A DNA stretch of 64,000 bases from Gemmobacter aquaticus (lineage in GTDB: Bacteria; Pseudomonadota; Alphaproteobacteria; Rhodobacterales; Rhodobacteraceae), in the NCBI RefSeq assembly GCF_007859075.1, contig NZ_VOAK01000011.1, forward strand, positions 992,001 through 1,056,000, in the 5' to 3' direction. The stretch's first letter is position 1. Every line of letters begins with the position of its first letter. Under the pieces are notes generated by a model. The model ran no database searches and had not been told where the DNA came from. It worked only from the letters and a program-made list of their open reading frames with translations. The translations under genes were made by a program, and so were the position numbers. Of this stretch, positions 1-9,243 are shown in pieces.

Positions 1-375
1 GTTGTCCTTGAAGTTGATGAAGAACTGGCTGTTGGCCGAGTTCGGGTTCATCGAGCGTGCGGCGCCAAGCGTGCCACGGTCATGCGGCAGTTTGGAGAAT
101 TCCGCAGGCAGGTCTGGCAGGTCTGAACCACCCGTGCCCGAACGGCGCGGATTGTAGTTCGGGCTTTCCATGTTGGCGTGCTCCACATCGCCGGTCTGGG
201 CCATGAAGCCCTCGATCACGCGGTGGAATGCCACGTTGTCGTACTTGCCGGCGCGGGCCAGTGTCTTCATGCGCTCGGTGTGCTTGGGGGCCACATCGGC
301 CAGCAGTTCGATCACGACAACGCCGTCCTTCAGCGTCATGATGATCGTGTTTTCGGGGTCCTTGATCTCGGCCAT
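1..375 (-). CDS. peptidyl-prolyl cis-trans isomerase (cyclophilin), C-terminus cut by window edge
   Basis: Cyclophilin-type prolyl isomerase, which catalyses cis/trans isomerisation of X-Pro bonds during folding. The minus strand reads from an ATG at 375 to the window edge, giving about 125 residues. Visible family hallmarks are the FHRVIEGFMAQTGD catalytic segment, a GTGG loop and the SQFFINF motif near the cut end. The reading starts MAEIKDPEN with no signal peptide, so this is the cytoplasmic form. The missing part (about 40 residues) lies to the left of the window. It is divergent from the DUF2189 gene at 553. Identity is secure; only the C-terminus is unseen. Confidence 0.93.
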   Translation of the reverse strand, partial: MAEIKDPENTIIMTLKDGVVVIELLADVAPKHTERMKTLARAGKYDNVAFHRVIEGFMAQTGDVEHANMESPNYNPRRSGTGGSDLPDLPAEFSKLPHDRGTLGAARSMNPNSANSQFFINFKDN

Positions 376-552
376 CGCCTCGGTCTCCTCGGTTGGGTTG
401 GGCGCAACGTAATGGGGCTGCGCGGGAAGGAAAAGGGCAAAGCCGCGTGAACGGCGGCAGCTTGCCGGTGCTTGGGGAAAGGCTGCGCGGCAGATAGATC
501 TTTTCTGATGATGAATCCTGCGCTTAACTTTCGCTCTGCTATGGAGGATGGC

Positions 553-1326
553 ATGTCGGCAAGCGAGGCAGGGGCGCCTGCGGTTCCTGAAATTAATGAC
601 GTTACCTTCGGCGATCTGCGGCATGCACTGCGGGCGGGCTGGGCTGATTTCCTGCGCGCCCCGATCATCGATTTCGCATTCGCGCTGGTCTATGTGCTGG
701 GCGGCTGGCTGGTCACCTGGGCGCTGACCGCCAAAGGGCAGTTATGGTGGACCTTGCCTGCCTCGGCGGGGTTTCCGATCCTTGGTCCTTTCATCGCCTG
801 CGGGTATTACGAAATCTCGCGCAGGCTTGAGGCCGGGGAGAGCTTCACCTTTGGACAGATCGCCGGCGTCATCTTCCGCCAAAAGGATCGTCAGATCCCG
901 TCGATGGCTGCGGTCGTGGTGATCTTCTTTCTATTCTGGAACTTTCTTGCCCACATGATCTTTGCGCTGTTTCTGGGAACAGCGTCGCTGACGAACATCA
1001 CCAGCTCTCTGGCGGTTTTTGGGACGGCCCAGGGGGCGACCATGCTGGTCGTCGGCACGGCGATCGGTGCGGTCTTCGCCGCGCTGCTCTTTTCGCTGAC
1101 GGTGGTCAGTCTGCCGCTGCTGCTGGATCGCGAGGTGGATTTCGTGACCGCGATGCTGACAAGCTTTGCGCTGGTGCGGGACAATCCGGTCGTGATGCTG
1201 TCATGGGGCGCATTGATCGGGGCTGCGCTGTTTCTTGCGATGATCCCGGCATTTCTGGGATTGTTCGTGGTGCTGCCGCTGTTCGGTCATGCGACATGGC
1301 ACCTGTATCGGCGGGCCCTGTCCTGA
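553..1326 (+). CDS. DUF2189 family integral membrane protein
   Basis: About 257-residue inner-membrane protein matching the DUF2189 family, whose function is unknown. A soluble N-terminus (MSASEAGAPAVPEI) with the typical 'FGDLRHALRAGWADF' opening is followed by five or six hydrophobic segments, including a GPFIACGYYEISRRLE loop that is characteristic of the family. The ATG at 553 is preferred because GGAGG lies five bases upstream; an in-frame ATG at 541 overlaps that ribosome-binding site and one at 472 has none. It stands alone, ending just before a bidirectional terminator shared with the bactofilin gene. No substrate or partner can be inferred. Confidence 0.85.
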   Translation: MSASEAGAPAVPEINDVTFGDLRHALRAGWADFLRAPIIDFAFALVYVLGGWLVTWALTAKGQLWWTLPASAGFPILGPFIACGYYEISRRLEAGESFTFGQIAGVIFRQKDRQIPSMAAVVVIFFLFWNFLAHMIFALFLGTASLTNITSSLAVFGTAQGATMLVVGTAIGAVFAALLFSLTVVSLPLLLDREVDFVTAMLTSFALVRDNPVVMLSWGALIGAALFLAMIPAFLGLFVVLPLFGHATWHLYRRALS

Positions 1327-1350
1327 AATCTGGCCTGTCCTGAAACGCAA

Positions 1351-1374
1351 AAGGCGCCCCAAGGGGCGCCTTGT
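1351..1374. terminator. bidirectional intrinsic terminator between DUF2189 and bactofilin genes
   Basis: Perfect 8-bp GC stem (GGCGCCCC-AA-GGGGCGCC, 1353-1370) flanked by an A-run on the left and TTGTT on the right, between two convergent genes. Confidence 0.8.
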
Positions 1375-1392
1375 TGACCAACGCTGAGAGTG

Positions 1393-1872
1393 TCAGTCTG
1401 CCTTGGGGCCAGCGATTGCCTTCACGCCGTTCAGCGGGTCGTCCTGACGCTGGACCGAGCCCTCGAAATGGGCGCCCGATTCAATGGCGATGGTCTTGTG
1501 AATGATGTCGCCTTCGACGCGCGCGGTCGATGTCAGGCGAACTTTCAGGCCGCGCACACGACCGATCACACGGCCATTCACGACGATATCGTCGGCCACG
1601 ATCTCACCGCGGATGGTGGCGGTTTCGCCGACGGTCAGCAGATGGGCGCGGATGTCGCCTTCGACCGTGCCTTCGACCTGAATGTCGCCGGTCGTCTTCA
1701 GATTGCCGACCACCGTCAGATCAGAGGAGAGAACCGAAGCATTGGGCTTGGCCTTCACGGGCGCGCCGCCAAAATCCATGGCGGGCTTGGTTGCGGGAAG
1801 CTCGGGCGCTTTTGCCTTGTCCCCTTCAACCTGCTTGGGACCGGGTTCATTGATTCGGCTTTTAGAAAACAT
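1393..1872 (-). CDS. bactofilin (polymer-forming cytoskeletal protein)
   Basis: A 159-residue bactofilin (DUF583). The central region, roughly residues 48-140, consists of short beta-helix turns (VVGNLKTTGDIQVEGTVEGDI, then ATIRGEIVADDIVVNGRVIG) bounded by disordered, charged tails; this is the family's fold for non-nucleotide-dependent filaments at the membrane. It overlaps the end of the upstream M23 peptidase gene by 11 bp, so the two are translationally coupled. Bactofilin plus LytM-peptidase pairs are known from other bacteria to direct local peptidoglycan remodelling in cell shape or stalk formation. Function here is inferred from family and context. Confidence 0.95.
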   Translation of the reverse strand: MFSKSRINEPGPKQVEGDKAKAPELPATKPAMDFGGAPVKAKPNASVLSSDLTVVGNLKTTGDIQVEGTVEGDIRAHLLTVGETATIRGEIVADDIVVNGRVIGRVRGLKVRLTSTARVEGDIIHKTIAIESGAHFEGSVQRQDDPLNGVKAIAGPKAD

Positions 1873-3184
1873 TGCTGGCTGCCTTGATGAAGGTCATCGG
1901 ATTGACGGGGCGTCCGCCGACGTGAACCTCATAGTGAAGATGGGTGCCGGTGGACCGACCTGAATTGCCCATATCACCGATGAGGTCGCCGCGCGATACC
2001 TTTTGGCCGACTGAGACGTGGATTTCCGACAAATGACCATAAAGTGTTTCGAGGCCAAAGTCATGGCGGATCTGCACCATCCGGCCATATCCGCTGGACC
2101 ATCCGGCCTTGACCACCGTGCCATCGGCCGTTGCCTTGATCGGGGTGCCGTAGCTTCCGGCAAAGTCGATGCCCTCATGCATCCGCCCGCCGCCGTGGAA
2201 GGGGTCGCTGCGATAGCCAAAGCCCGAGGTCAGGCGGTAGGCGCCTGACGGGATCGGGTTCGAGAAGGGCGATTTCACTGCGGCCAGCCGGTACATGTTC
2301 ATCCGGTCAAAGCCCTCGAGAATGGCATTGGCGCGAATCTCGTCCGGGGTCGGGGCTGTGCCTTTGGTCGAGATGATCGGCGTCAGCGGGCCACCTTGGC
2401 CGGAATAGCCGCGCCGGACCTGTTTCAACAGATCATCGGGCGACATGCCGGCCTCGCGGAACATCTTGTCCAGCGGCTCCATCGACACGGTGACGGCCTC
2501 TTCAAGGCGGGCAAAGATCGCGTCGTTGCGCAGTTCCAGCTCTTCCTTGGATCGGAGCACTTCGGCCATGTCCTCACGGGTTTCGTCGGCGAGCTTGACC
2601 ATCTCGTCGCGTTCGCGGGCAGCCTGACCCAGGGCCGAGGACATGATTTCCAGCGTGGCGACGGTATCTTTCACGCGGCTGACCTCGGTCGCGGCGGTCG
2701 TCGTATTGGCATTTGCGGCCAGCGCGCGCGCCTCGTCGCGTTCCTTGATCGTGCGGCGCAGCGTGTTCTGAATCACGTCGATGCCGGTCTCCAGCTCCTT
2801 GCGACGATCTTCCGAGGCCAAAAGCCGTGTCTGCATCCGGCTGACCTCGTCCAGAGCGAGATTGAAGCGCTCCTGCGCGCGCACGGCTTCATCCGCGCGG
2901 AGGTCGCGGTCGCTGGAGAGCGAGATCAGACGCTCTTCGAACAGCGCCTGCTGCACGCGGGCCTGATCGCGGTCCGAGCCTGCGGAAAGCCCTGCCATCA
3001 GCAGGATCGACGACGCAAGGAAGGTCCAGGTGATCAGGGCCCCGCCACCGACGAGCAGAAGAAGCTGGGTTGCCGGACGCAGCCTGACAAAGCGCGTGGC
3101 ATGTTCCGACTTCAGGAACAGGCGCTGTTCCGGCAGATAGCGTTCCAGCGTCGTGTGGATCCGATAGGCGAGGCGTGTGAGCAA
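1862..3184 (-). CDS. M23 (LytM) metallopeptidase with DUF5930-type coiled-coil N-terminus
   Basis: A 440-residue membrane-anchored peptidoglycan hydrolase or hydrolase-like protein. It has a cytoplasmic N-terminus (RYLPEQRLFLKSE), one transmembrane segment near residues 40-65 (LLLLVGGGALITWTFLASSI), a long coiled coil (about 75-235) and a C-terminal LytM domain. The zinc ligands look intact: H336/D340 in HEGIDF and H415/H417 in THLHYE, so it should be catalytically active against cross-link peptides. The start is TTG at 3184, as family members begin within a few residues of this point. It overlaps bactofilin and probably forms a shape or division module with it. Confidence 0.92.
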   Translation of the reverse strand: MLTRLAYRIHTTLERYLPEQRLFLKSEHATRFVRLRPATQLLLLVGGGALITWTFLASSILLMAGLSAGSDRDQARVQQALFEERLISLSSDRDLRADEAVRAQERFNLALDEVSRMQTRLLASEDRRKELETGIDVIQNTLRRTIKERDEARALAANANTTTAATEVSRVKDTVATLEIMSSALGQAARERDEMVKLADETREDMAEVLRSKEELELRNDAIFARLEEAVTVSMEPLDKMFREAGMSPDDLLKQVRRGYSGQGGPLTPIISTKGTAPTPDEIRANAILEGFDRMNMYRLAAVKSPFSNPIPSGAYRLTSGFGYRSDPFHGGGRMHEGIDFAGSYGTPIKATADGTVVKAGWSSGYGRMVQIRHDFGLETLYGHLSEIHVSVGQKVSRGDLIGDMGNSGRSTGTHLHYEVHVGGRPVNPMTFIKAASNVF

Positions 3185-3374
3185 GAGGCGGTCTTCCCTT
3201 CTGTCTGCCGCATCCGGCGGACGTCAGTCGACCGCCCCGGCATCGCGGCCTGCACATGGCAGAAGCCTGATGGGGACGTGATTAATGGCCACGGCGGGGC
3301 GGCTGCAACTGTTTTGGGCACAACCGGTGTGCGAATGGGCGGTTCCCATGCGGCATTCGGCAACATCCTGCCGA

Positions 3375-4208
3375 TCAGGCGTCGGCCTGGGCCTCTTGTC
3401 CATCGGCGAGCGGCCAATAGAAATCGGGGGGAATCCCGGCCTCGGCACGCTTCTCCTCGTTGAACGGAGGCTTCAGGGCGCCGTGGAAGTAGCGGCGGAC
3501 CAGATCATGGAACACGTCCTTGGGATCCAGCCCGTCGCGCCCGCAGAGCCAGTTGAACCACTTTGAGCCATAGGCGACATGGCCCACTTCCTCGGCATAG
3601 ATCACCTCAAGCGCCTTAACCGCGCCATCCTCGCCCGCTTTGCGGAAGATCTCGATCATGCCGGGCGTCACATCCAGGCCGCGCGCCTCAAGCACCATGG
3701 GCACGACGGCAAGCCTGCCGAACAGATCGTCCACGGTGTCGGATGCGGCCCGCCACATGCCAGCATGCGCGGGCAGGGCGCCGTAGTGGCTGCCCATGGA
3801 TTCGAGGCAATCGCAGATCAGGTTGAAGTGGCGCGACTCTTCGGCCGCGGCCTTGACCCAGTCGTCATAGAAGCCGGGTGGCATGGGAATATGCCCAAAG
3901 CGCGCGATGATGTCCCAGTGAAGATCTACGGCATTCAGTTCGATATGGGCCACCGCGTGCAGAAGTGCTGCGCGCCCGGCCGGGCTGCCGGGGCGGCGAC
4001 GCGGCACATCGCGGGGCGGCAAGAGTTCGGGCTTTGCGGGGCGCGCTGGATGGTCGGGCGGGAAGGCGGTTCCCACAGGAAGCGCTGCACCCGACGCGCG
4101 TGCGGCAAACCACGTTTCGGCATGCTGGCGCGAGATTTCGCACTTCGCGCGCCCATCGGCGGTGGACAGCACCTCCACCGCCATGTCTGTGAGGGTCCGT
4201 GCCGTCAT
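3375..4208 (-). CDS. DUF455 family ferritin-like protein
   Basis: A 277-residue member of the DUF455 family, ferritin-like four-helix proteins with a presumed di-iron centre. Ligand-like motifs are visible in order: HIELNAVDLHWD, AEESRHF and AEEVGHVAYG, i.e. the repeated Glu-x-x-His pattern. The reaction is unknown; members resemble the tRNA hydroxylase MiaE fold. The ATG at 4208 overlaps the TGA stop of the upstream bcp gene (ATGA), so it is coupled to a peroxiredoxin, which suggests an oxidative-stress or iron context. Confidence 0.88.
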   Translation of the reverse strand: MTARTLTDMAVEVLSTADGRAKCEISRQHAETWFAARASGAALPVGTAFPPDHPARPAKPELLPPRDVPRRRPGSPAGRAALLHAVAHIELNAVDLHWDIIARFGHIPMPPGFYDDWVKAAAEESRHFNLICDCLESMGSHYGALPAHAGMWRAASDTVDDLFGRLAVVPMVLEARGLDVTPGMIEIFRKAGEDGAVKALEVIYAEEVGHVAYGSKWFNWLCGRDGLDPKDVFHDLVRRYFHGALKPPFNEEKRAEAGIPPDFYWPLADGQEAQADA

Positions 4209-4666
4209 GCGGACTTCGCGGCCTCAAGCACTTCGGCTGCGTGATCGGCCACCTTGACCTTGCGCCAGATACGCGCGATCCGGCCCTCGGCGTCGATCAG
4301 AAAGGTCGAGCGGTCGATCCCCATGTAGGTCTTGCCGTACATGCTTTTCTCGACCCACACCCCATAGTCCTCGCAAGTGGTGCCGTGCTCGTCCGAGGCA
4401 AGCATGATGCCAAGCGCATGCTTCTTCACGAACTTGTCGTGCTTTGCGACGCTATCCTTGGAAATGCCGATCACGACGGCGCCTGCTGCATCAAATTCCT
4501 GCGCGCGGGCAGTGAAATCCAGCGCCTCGGTCGTGCAGCCGGGTGTATCATCCTTGGGGTAGAAATAGAGCACCACCTTTTGGCCGCGAAGTGCAGAGAG
4601 GCTGACCTCGCCGCCGCCATCGCGGGGCAGGGTAAAGTCGGGGGCGGGTTGTCCTTCGCCGATCAT
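4205..4666 (-). CDS. bcp: thioredoxin-dependent thiol peroxidase (BCP/PrxQ peroxiredoxin)
   Basis: A 153-residue bacterioferritin comigratory protein that reduces H2O2 and organic hydroperoxides in the cytoplasm. The peroxidatic cysteine is C44 in the DDTPGCTTEA motif. The resolving cysteine five residues later, as in E. coli BCP, is absent (leucine 49); the only other cysteine is C98 in TTCEDYG, so resolution must use C98 or an external thiol. It is first in a two-gene unit with the DUF455 gene through an ATGA overlap. Divergent from the AsmA-like gene. Confidence 0.95.
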   Translation of the reverse strand: MIGEGQPAPDFTLPRDGGGEVSLSALRGQKVVLYFYPKDDTPGCTTEALDFTARAQEFDAAGAVVIGISKDSVAKHDKFVKKHALGIMLASDEHGTTCEDYGVWVEKSMYGKTYMGIDRSTFLIDAEGRIARIWRKVKVADHAAEVLEAAKSA

Positions 4667-4709
4667 GCGCGGCTCCTTGCCAAAAGTGTGAATGTCCTTT
4701 GGGTTTTAG

Positions 4710-4735
4710 TTGCCTTCATGGACAGTTAAAGGCAA
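4710..4735. promoter_or_regulatory. inverted repeat in the bcp/AsmA-like divergent intergenic region
   Basis: A perfect 7-bp inverted repeat TTGCCTT-N12-AAGGCAA between two divergent start sites. It could be an operator for either gene; the regulator is unknown. It also covers an alternative TTG start (4710) of the AsmA-like gene, which argues for the ATG at 4761. Confidence 0.3.
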
Positions 4736-4760
4736 GGCGGGAAAAAAGGTCGCAGGGCAA

Positions 4761-7700
4761 ATGGACGGGACTTCGGAGGATAGGCTGCTGGCCGACGGGC
4801 AGGGCGACAACGCCCCGGCCCCGGCACAGGATAGTCCTGCCTCCGCTCGCCGTCCGAAGCGCCGGGTTCGGCACCATGTGGTGCGGGTCTCGATCTGGAT
4901 GTTCGCAGCACTCGCGGTGCTGGCGCTTGCGGCCGGCTTCACGATTCTGGCTCTGACGGGAAAACCCGTTGCATTACCCGCCTGGGCGGTGAATGAGGCT
5001 GAGCAGCGCCTGAATGCCCGCATCACGGTGCCCGAGATGCGCCTGTCGCTGGGCAAGGTCGAGGTGATGGTCGACCGCGACTGGATTCCGCGCCTTCGGC
5101 TTGAGGATATCCGCATCACGCGCGGCCTCGGTACCACTGTATTGCGGCTGCCCGAAGCGCGGGTTGCCTTCGATGCGGGCTCGATGCTGCGCGGAGCGAT
5201 CCGGCCATCATCGGTGGTGCTGTCGGGGGCGGCTGTCCGGTTGCGGCGCGATACCGACGGGCGTTTCGATCTGGATTTCGGCGCCGGTGCGCCAATGCGT
5301 GACCTTGGCGCCTTTCCCGAGGTGCTGGACCGGCTGGACCAAGTCTTTGAAGCGCCGGTTCTGGCCGCGCTGCGCGAGGTTCAGGTCGAGGCGCTGTCGC
5401 TGACGCTGGATGATCGTCGTGCCGGACGCCAGTGGCAGATCGGGGACGGGCAGTTGACGGTGCTGAACACCACCGACGAGGTCAGGTCGCAACTGACCTT
5501 TACCCTTGCCAGCCCTGAGCGTGCCCCGGCACATGCACTGCTCTCGATTGCCACACGTAAGGATTCGTCCGGCGCCCGCCTGCGCGCGACGGTCGAGGCG
5601 GTTGAGGCGCGCGATCTGGCCGCGCAGGCTCCAACGCTTGGGTTCCTTAGCGCGGTTGATGCGCCGATTTCGGGCAAGGTGATCACCGGGCTCGCCCCTG
5701 ACGGACGTCTTGTCACATTGGAAGGTGAACTGGCGGTGGCTGCCGGTGCGCTTCATCCCTCGCCAGAGGCACGGCCCATCGCCTTCCAAGGTGCGCGTCT
5801 TTCCTTTGTGTCGGACCCCAAGGCCGAGCGGGTCCGGCTGGACGCATTTGAGGTGGAAAGCAGCACGCTGCGTCTGCGCGCCACGGGACATATCGATGTG
5901 CCCGGGGTGACGGGCGGCCGGCCCGAGGCCTATCTGGCGCAGATCGCGATTTCCGAGGTGATGGTTGATCCCGAAGGCCTGTTCACCCAGCCGGTGACGT
6001 TTGGCGAAGGGGCCATCGACCTGCGGCTGCGACTTGATCCGTTCCGGCTGGATTTGGGTCAGTTCACGCTGATCGACGACGGTCGGGTGCTCTCGGCAAG
6101 CGGCAGCGCCACCGCCGATGCACGCGGTTGGCGCGTCGCGGGCGATATCGCGCTGGACGCGATCCGGCATGACCGGCTGATGGCGCTTTGGCCGGTGTCG
6201 GCGGTCGCCAAGACCCGGAAATGGCTGGTCGAGAACGTGCAGGAAGGTCTGCTGCGTAATGTGCGCATGGCGATCCGCGCCGAACAGGGGCAAGAGCCGC
6301 AGCTTTCGCTCGGCTATGACTTTGTGCAGGGCGATGTGCGGTTCCTCAAGACCCTGCCGCCGATCCGCAAGGGATCAGGCTATGCGACGCTTGAGGATTT
6401 CACCTATACCATGGTGCTGGACGAGGGGCAGATCACGCCCCCGCTTGGCGGCACGATCGACATGGCGGGTTCTGTGTTCTCGGTGCTGGATATCCGCCAC
6501 AAACCTGCGCAGGCCGAGATCCGACTGCATACGGATTCAACGCTGACGGCGGCGCTGTCCCTACTCGATGAAGAGCCCTTCCGCTTTCTGACCAAAGCGG
6601 GTCGCCCGGTCGAGATCGGTGAGGGCAAGGCCAGGCTCAACGCGCTGTTGCGGCTGCCGCTTGTCAAGAAGGTCAAGCCCGAGGATGTCAGCTTTGATGT
6701 TCAGGGCAGGCTTCAGGATGTTCGATCCGATGTTCTGGTTGAAGGGCGCACACTGACATCCGACGCGCTTGCGATTTCCGCCACGCCGCGCGGGCTGGAG
6801 CTGAGAGGGGCCGGCAAGATCGGGGAAGTTCCGTTCGACGCGACTTATCGTTTGCCCTTTGGCAAGGAAGCCGGTGGTAAATCGGAGGTCGAGGGACAAG
6901 TGGAGATTTCACCCCGAACGATTGAAGAGTTCCGCATCGGTTTGCCAAAGGGCGCGGTGTCGGGCAGCGGATGGGGTGATTTCCGGATCGACATGCAGAA
7001 AGGCAGCCCCGCGCGGCTGTCGCTTACATCGAAACTGACGGGCATTGCGCTGTCGCTGCCCGAGATCGGCTGGTCAAAACCGGCCGGCGGAAGTGGCACG
7101 CTTGACGTCAAGGCCACGCTGGGCAAACCCGCTTCGGTCGAGGCGCTACGGCTGTCTGGTGCGGGGCTTGATGCCGAGGGGAAGGTGTCGCTGAACGGAG
7201 GCGGCGATCTGGATCGGTTGACGCTGTCCCAAGTGCGGATCGGCAAGTGGTTCGACGGACCCGTCACGCTGGTCGGGCGCGGGAAGGGCAGTTCCCCGGC
7301 GATCGAGGTGACGGGCGGCAGGCTGGACCTGCGCAACCTGCCCGAGTTCGGATCGGGCAAGGGCGGCAAGGACGGAGGCACACCGATCACGGCGCGGCTC
7401 GACCGGGTACAGGTGACCGAAACCATCGCGCTGCATGGACTGACGGGTGAGTTCTCGACGGCGGGCGGGTTCAAGGGCAGCTTTTCTGCGCGACTGAACG
7501 GGGCGGCGGCCTTGCGCGGTGGCGTGGCGCCGGTCAAGACCGGAACGGCAATCCGCATCACATCCGACGACGCGGGCGGTGTGCTGGCGGCCTCTGGCAT
7601 CTTCAGCACTGCGCGCGGCGGCGCACTTGATCTGCAACTGATGCCGCAGGGCCCGAAGGGCGTCTACGAGGGGATCGCAACCGCCCGCAACTTCCGTGTG

Positions 7701-8123
7701 CGCGATGCCCCGGTGCTTGCGGAGCTGCTCTCGGCCATTTCGGTCGTGGGCATCCTTGAGCAGCTGAACGGCGAGGGGCTCGTCTTCAGTTCGGGCGAGG
7801 CCGCCTTCCGGCTCAGCCCGGCGGGCGTCGAGGTCAGGCGCGGCTCGGCCGTGGGGCTGTCGATGGGCGTGTCGATGGCGGGAACCTTCGATTCCCGCAC
7901 GAAGGCACTGAATATGCAGGGCGTCATCTCGCCCATCTATCTGCTGAACGGGATCGGGGCGATCCTGACCCGGCAGGGGGAGGGCGTGTTCGGTTTCAAC
8001 TATCGCATCACCGGGACCTCGACAAAGCCTTCGGTTTCGGTCAATCCGCTCTCGCTTTTGACGCCGGGCATGTTCCGCGAAATCTTCCGCCGCCCGATTC
8101 CGCAACTGGAGAGCCAACCTTGA
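4761..8123 (+). CDS. AsmA/YhdP-like large envelope protein (DUF3971)
   Basis: About 1120-residue protein of the AsmA/YhdP group, which bridge the inner membrane and periplasm and in E. coli help move phospholipid to the outer membrane. After a polar, basic N-terminus there is one transmembrane helix (about residues 45-65: [18 protein letters not shown]). A very long beta-rich periplasmic region follows, and an AsmA-like C-terminal block ([21 protein letters not shown]) typical of this family. The ATG at 4761 (MDGTSEDR) has an AGGG-type ribosome-binding site; a TTG at 4710 is possible. Its stop overlaps the queA start, so the two are co-translated. Function is by family. Confidence 0.88.
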   Translation: MDGTSEDRLLADGQGDNAPAPAQDSPASARRPKRRVRHHVVRVSIWMFAALAVLALAAGFTILALTGKPVALPAWAVNEAEQRLNARITVPEMRLSLGKVEVMVDRDWIPRLRLEDIRITRGLGTTVLRLPEARVAFDAGSMLRGAIRPSSVVLSGAAVRLRRDTDGRFDLDFGAGAPMRDLGAFPEVLDRLDQVFEAPVLAALREVQVEALSLTLDDRRAGRQWQIGDGQLTVLNTTDEVRSQLTFTLASPERAPAHALLSIATRKDSSGARLRATVEAVEARDLAAQAPTLGFLSAVDAPISGKVITGLAPDGRLVTLEGELAVAAGALHPSPEARPIAFQGARLSFVSDPKAERVRLDAFEVESSTLRLRATGHIDVPGVTGGRPEAYLAQIAISEVMVDPEGLFTQPVTFGEGAIDLRLRLDPFRLDLGQFTLIDDGRVLSASGSATADARGWRVAGDIALDAIRHDRLMALWPVSAVAKTRKWLVENVQEGLLRNVRMAIRAEQGQEPQLSLGYDFVQGDVRFLKTLPPIRKGSGYATLEDFTYTMVLDEGQITPPLGGTIDMAGSVFSVLDIRHKPAQAEIRLHTDSTLTAALSLLDEEPFRFLTKAGRPVEIGEGKARLNALLRLPLVKKVKPEDVSFDVQGRLQDVRSDVLVEGRTLTSDALAISATPRGLELRGAGKIGEVPFDATYRLPFGKEAGGKSEVEGQVEISPRTIEEFRIGLPKGAVSGSGWGDFRIDMQKGSPARLSLTSKLTGIALSLPEIGWSKPAGGSGTLDVKATLGKPASVEALRLSGAGLDAEGKVSLNGGGDLDRLTLSQVRIGKWFDGPVTLVGRGKGSSPAIEVTGGRLDLRNLPEFGSGKGGKDGGTPITARLDRVQVTETIALHGLTGEFSTAGGFKGSFSARLNGAAALRGGVAPVKTGTAIRITSDDAGGVLAASGIFSTARGGALDLQLMPQGPKGVYEGIATARNFRVRDAPVLAELLSAISVVGILEQLNGEGLVFSSGEAAFRLSPAGVEVRRGSAVGLSMGVSMAGTFDSRTKALNMQGVISPIYLLNGIGAILTRQGEGVFGFNYRITGTSTKPSVSVNPLSLLTPGMFREIFRRPIPQLESQP

Positions 8124-9166
8124 AGCTGTCGGACTTTGACTTCCACCTGCCCGAAGAGCTGATCGCGACGCGGCCCGCGCGCCCGCGGTCGGCGGCGCGG
8201 CTGTTGGTCGCCGAAGGTGCTGCGATCCGCGACCGCCGCGTCACCGACCTTGTCGATGAGTTGCGCCCCGGTGACCGGCTGGTGCTGAACAACACCAAGG
8301 TCATCCCGGCCCGTCTGACGGGCGAGCGCTGGCGCGACAGCGGGCAGGGCAGGGTGTCGGCCCGGATCGAGGTGACGTTGCTTGAGCCTACGCCGGCCGG
8401 TGACTGGAGGGCACTGGCCAAGCCCTTGCGCAAGGTAGCGGCCGGCGAGGTCATCCGCTTTTCTGACACGCTTTCGGCCGAAGCGGTGGGCAAATCCGAA
8501 GCTGAGCTTGTCTTGCGCTTCAACCTTGGGGGCGACGATTTCGACGCGGCCCTTGCGGCTGCAGGGCAAATGCCGCTGCCGCCCTATATCGCCGCAAAGC
8601 GCGCGCCCGATGCGCAGGACCTTGATGACTACCAAACCGTCTTTGCGCGGCATTCTGGCGCCGTGGCCGCGCCGACCGCCAGCCTGCATTTCGACGCCCC
8701 CCTGCTAGAGGCCCTGCGTGCGCGGGGTGTTCAGTTTACCGAAGTTACGCTGCATGTGGGCGCGGGTACCTTCCTGCCAGTGAAGGTCGAGGACGTCACG
8801 ACCCACCGGATGCACGCCGAATGGGGCGAGGTGACCGCAGCGGCGGCTGATGCGATCAATGCGACCAAGGCCGCAGGTGGACGGGTCATTCCGGTTGGCA
8901 CCACGGCCCTGCGTTTGCTGGAAAGTGCCGCGCGCGACGGGCAATTGCACCCGTGGCGCGGCACGACCGACATCTTCATCTATCCCGGCTTCCGCTTTCA
9001 GATCGCGGATGCGCTGATGACCAATTTTCACCTGCCGAAATCCACGCTGCTGATGCTGGTATCGGCGCTGATGGGGCGGGACCGGATGCTGAAGGTCTAT
9101 GATCACGCGATCCGGCAGGGCTACCGGTTCTTTTCTTACGGCGACGCCTCGCTTCTGGTTCCTTGA
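8120..9166 (+). CDS. queA: S-adenosylmethionine:tRNA ribosyltransferase-isomerase
   Basis: QueA transfers and isomerises the ribosyl part of SAM onto preQ1-modified tRNA, the penultimate step of queuosine synthesis. At 348 residues it is full length. Recognisable family segments are [38 protein letters not shown], the [16 protein letters not shown] core and the [20 protein letters not shown]-terminus. It begins with a TTG at 8120 that overlaps the stop of the AsmA-like gene (TTGA); no ATG or GTG upstream fits. Functionally unrelated to its partner, so co-transcription is probably positional. Confidence 0.97.
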   Translation: MKLSDFDFHLPEELIATRPARPRSAARLLVAEGAAIRDRRVTDLVDELRPGDRLVLNNTKVIPARLTGERWRDSGQGRVSARIEVTLLEPTPAGDWRALAKPLRKVAAGEVIRFSDTLSAEAVGKSEAELVLRFNLGGDDFDAALAAAGQMPLPPYIAAKRAPDAQDLDDYQTVFARHSGAVAAPTASLHFDAPLLEALRARGVQFTEVTLHVGAGTFLPVKVEDVTTHRMHAEWGEVTAAAADAINATKAAGGRVIPVGTTALRLLESAARDGQLHPWRGTTDIFIYPGFRFQIADALMTNFHLPKSTLLMLVSALMGRDRMLKVYDHAIRQGYRFFSYGDASLLVP

Positions 9167-9243
9167 TCGCCGCCAGATGTCGCTTTCGCCCAAGCAGGCG
9201 AGGCGACCCCTGCTAAATTGTCCTAGTTTGTCGGAGTTCGCGC

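Noticed and set aside
2396-3463. Long plus-strand open frame opposite the M23 peptidase
   Set aside because: It is antisense to a gene with clear domains; high-GC sequence gives such shadow frames, and it shows no family pattern.
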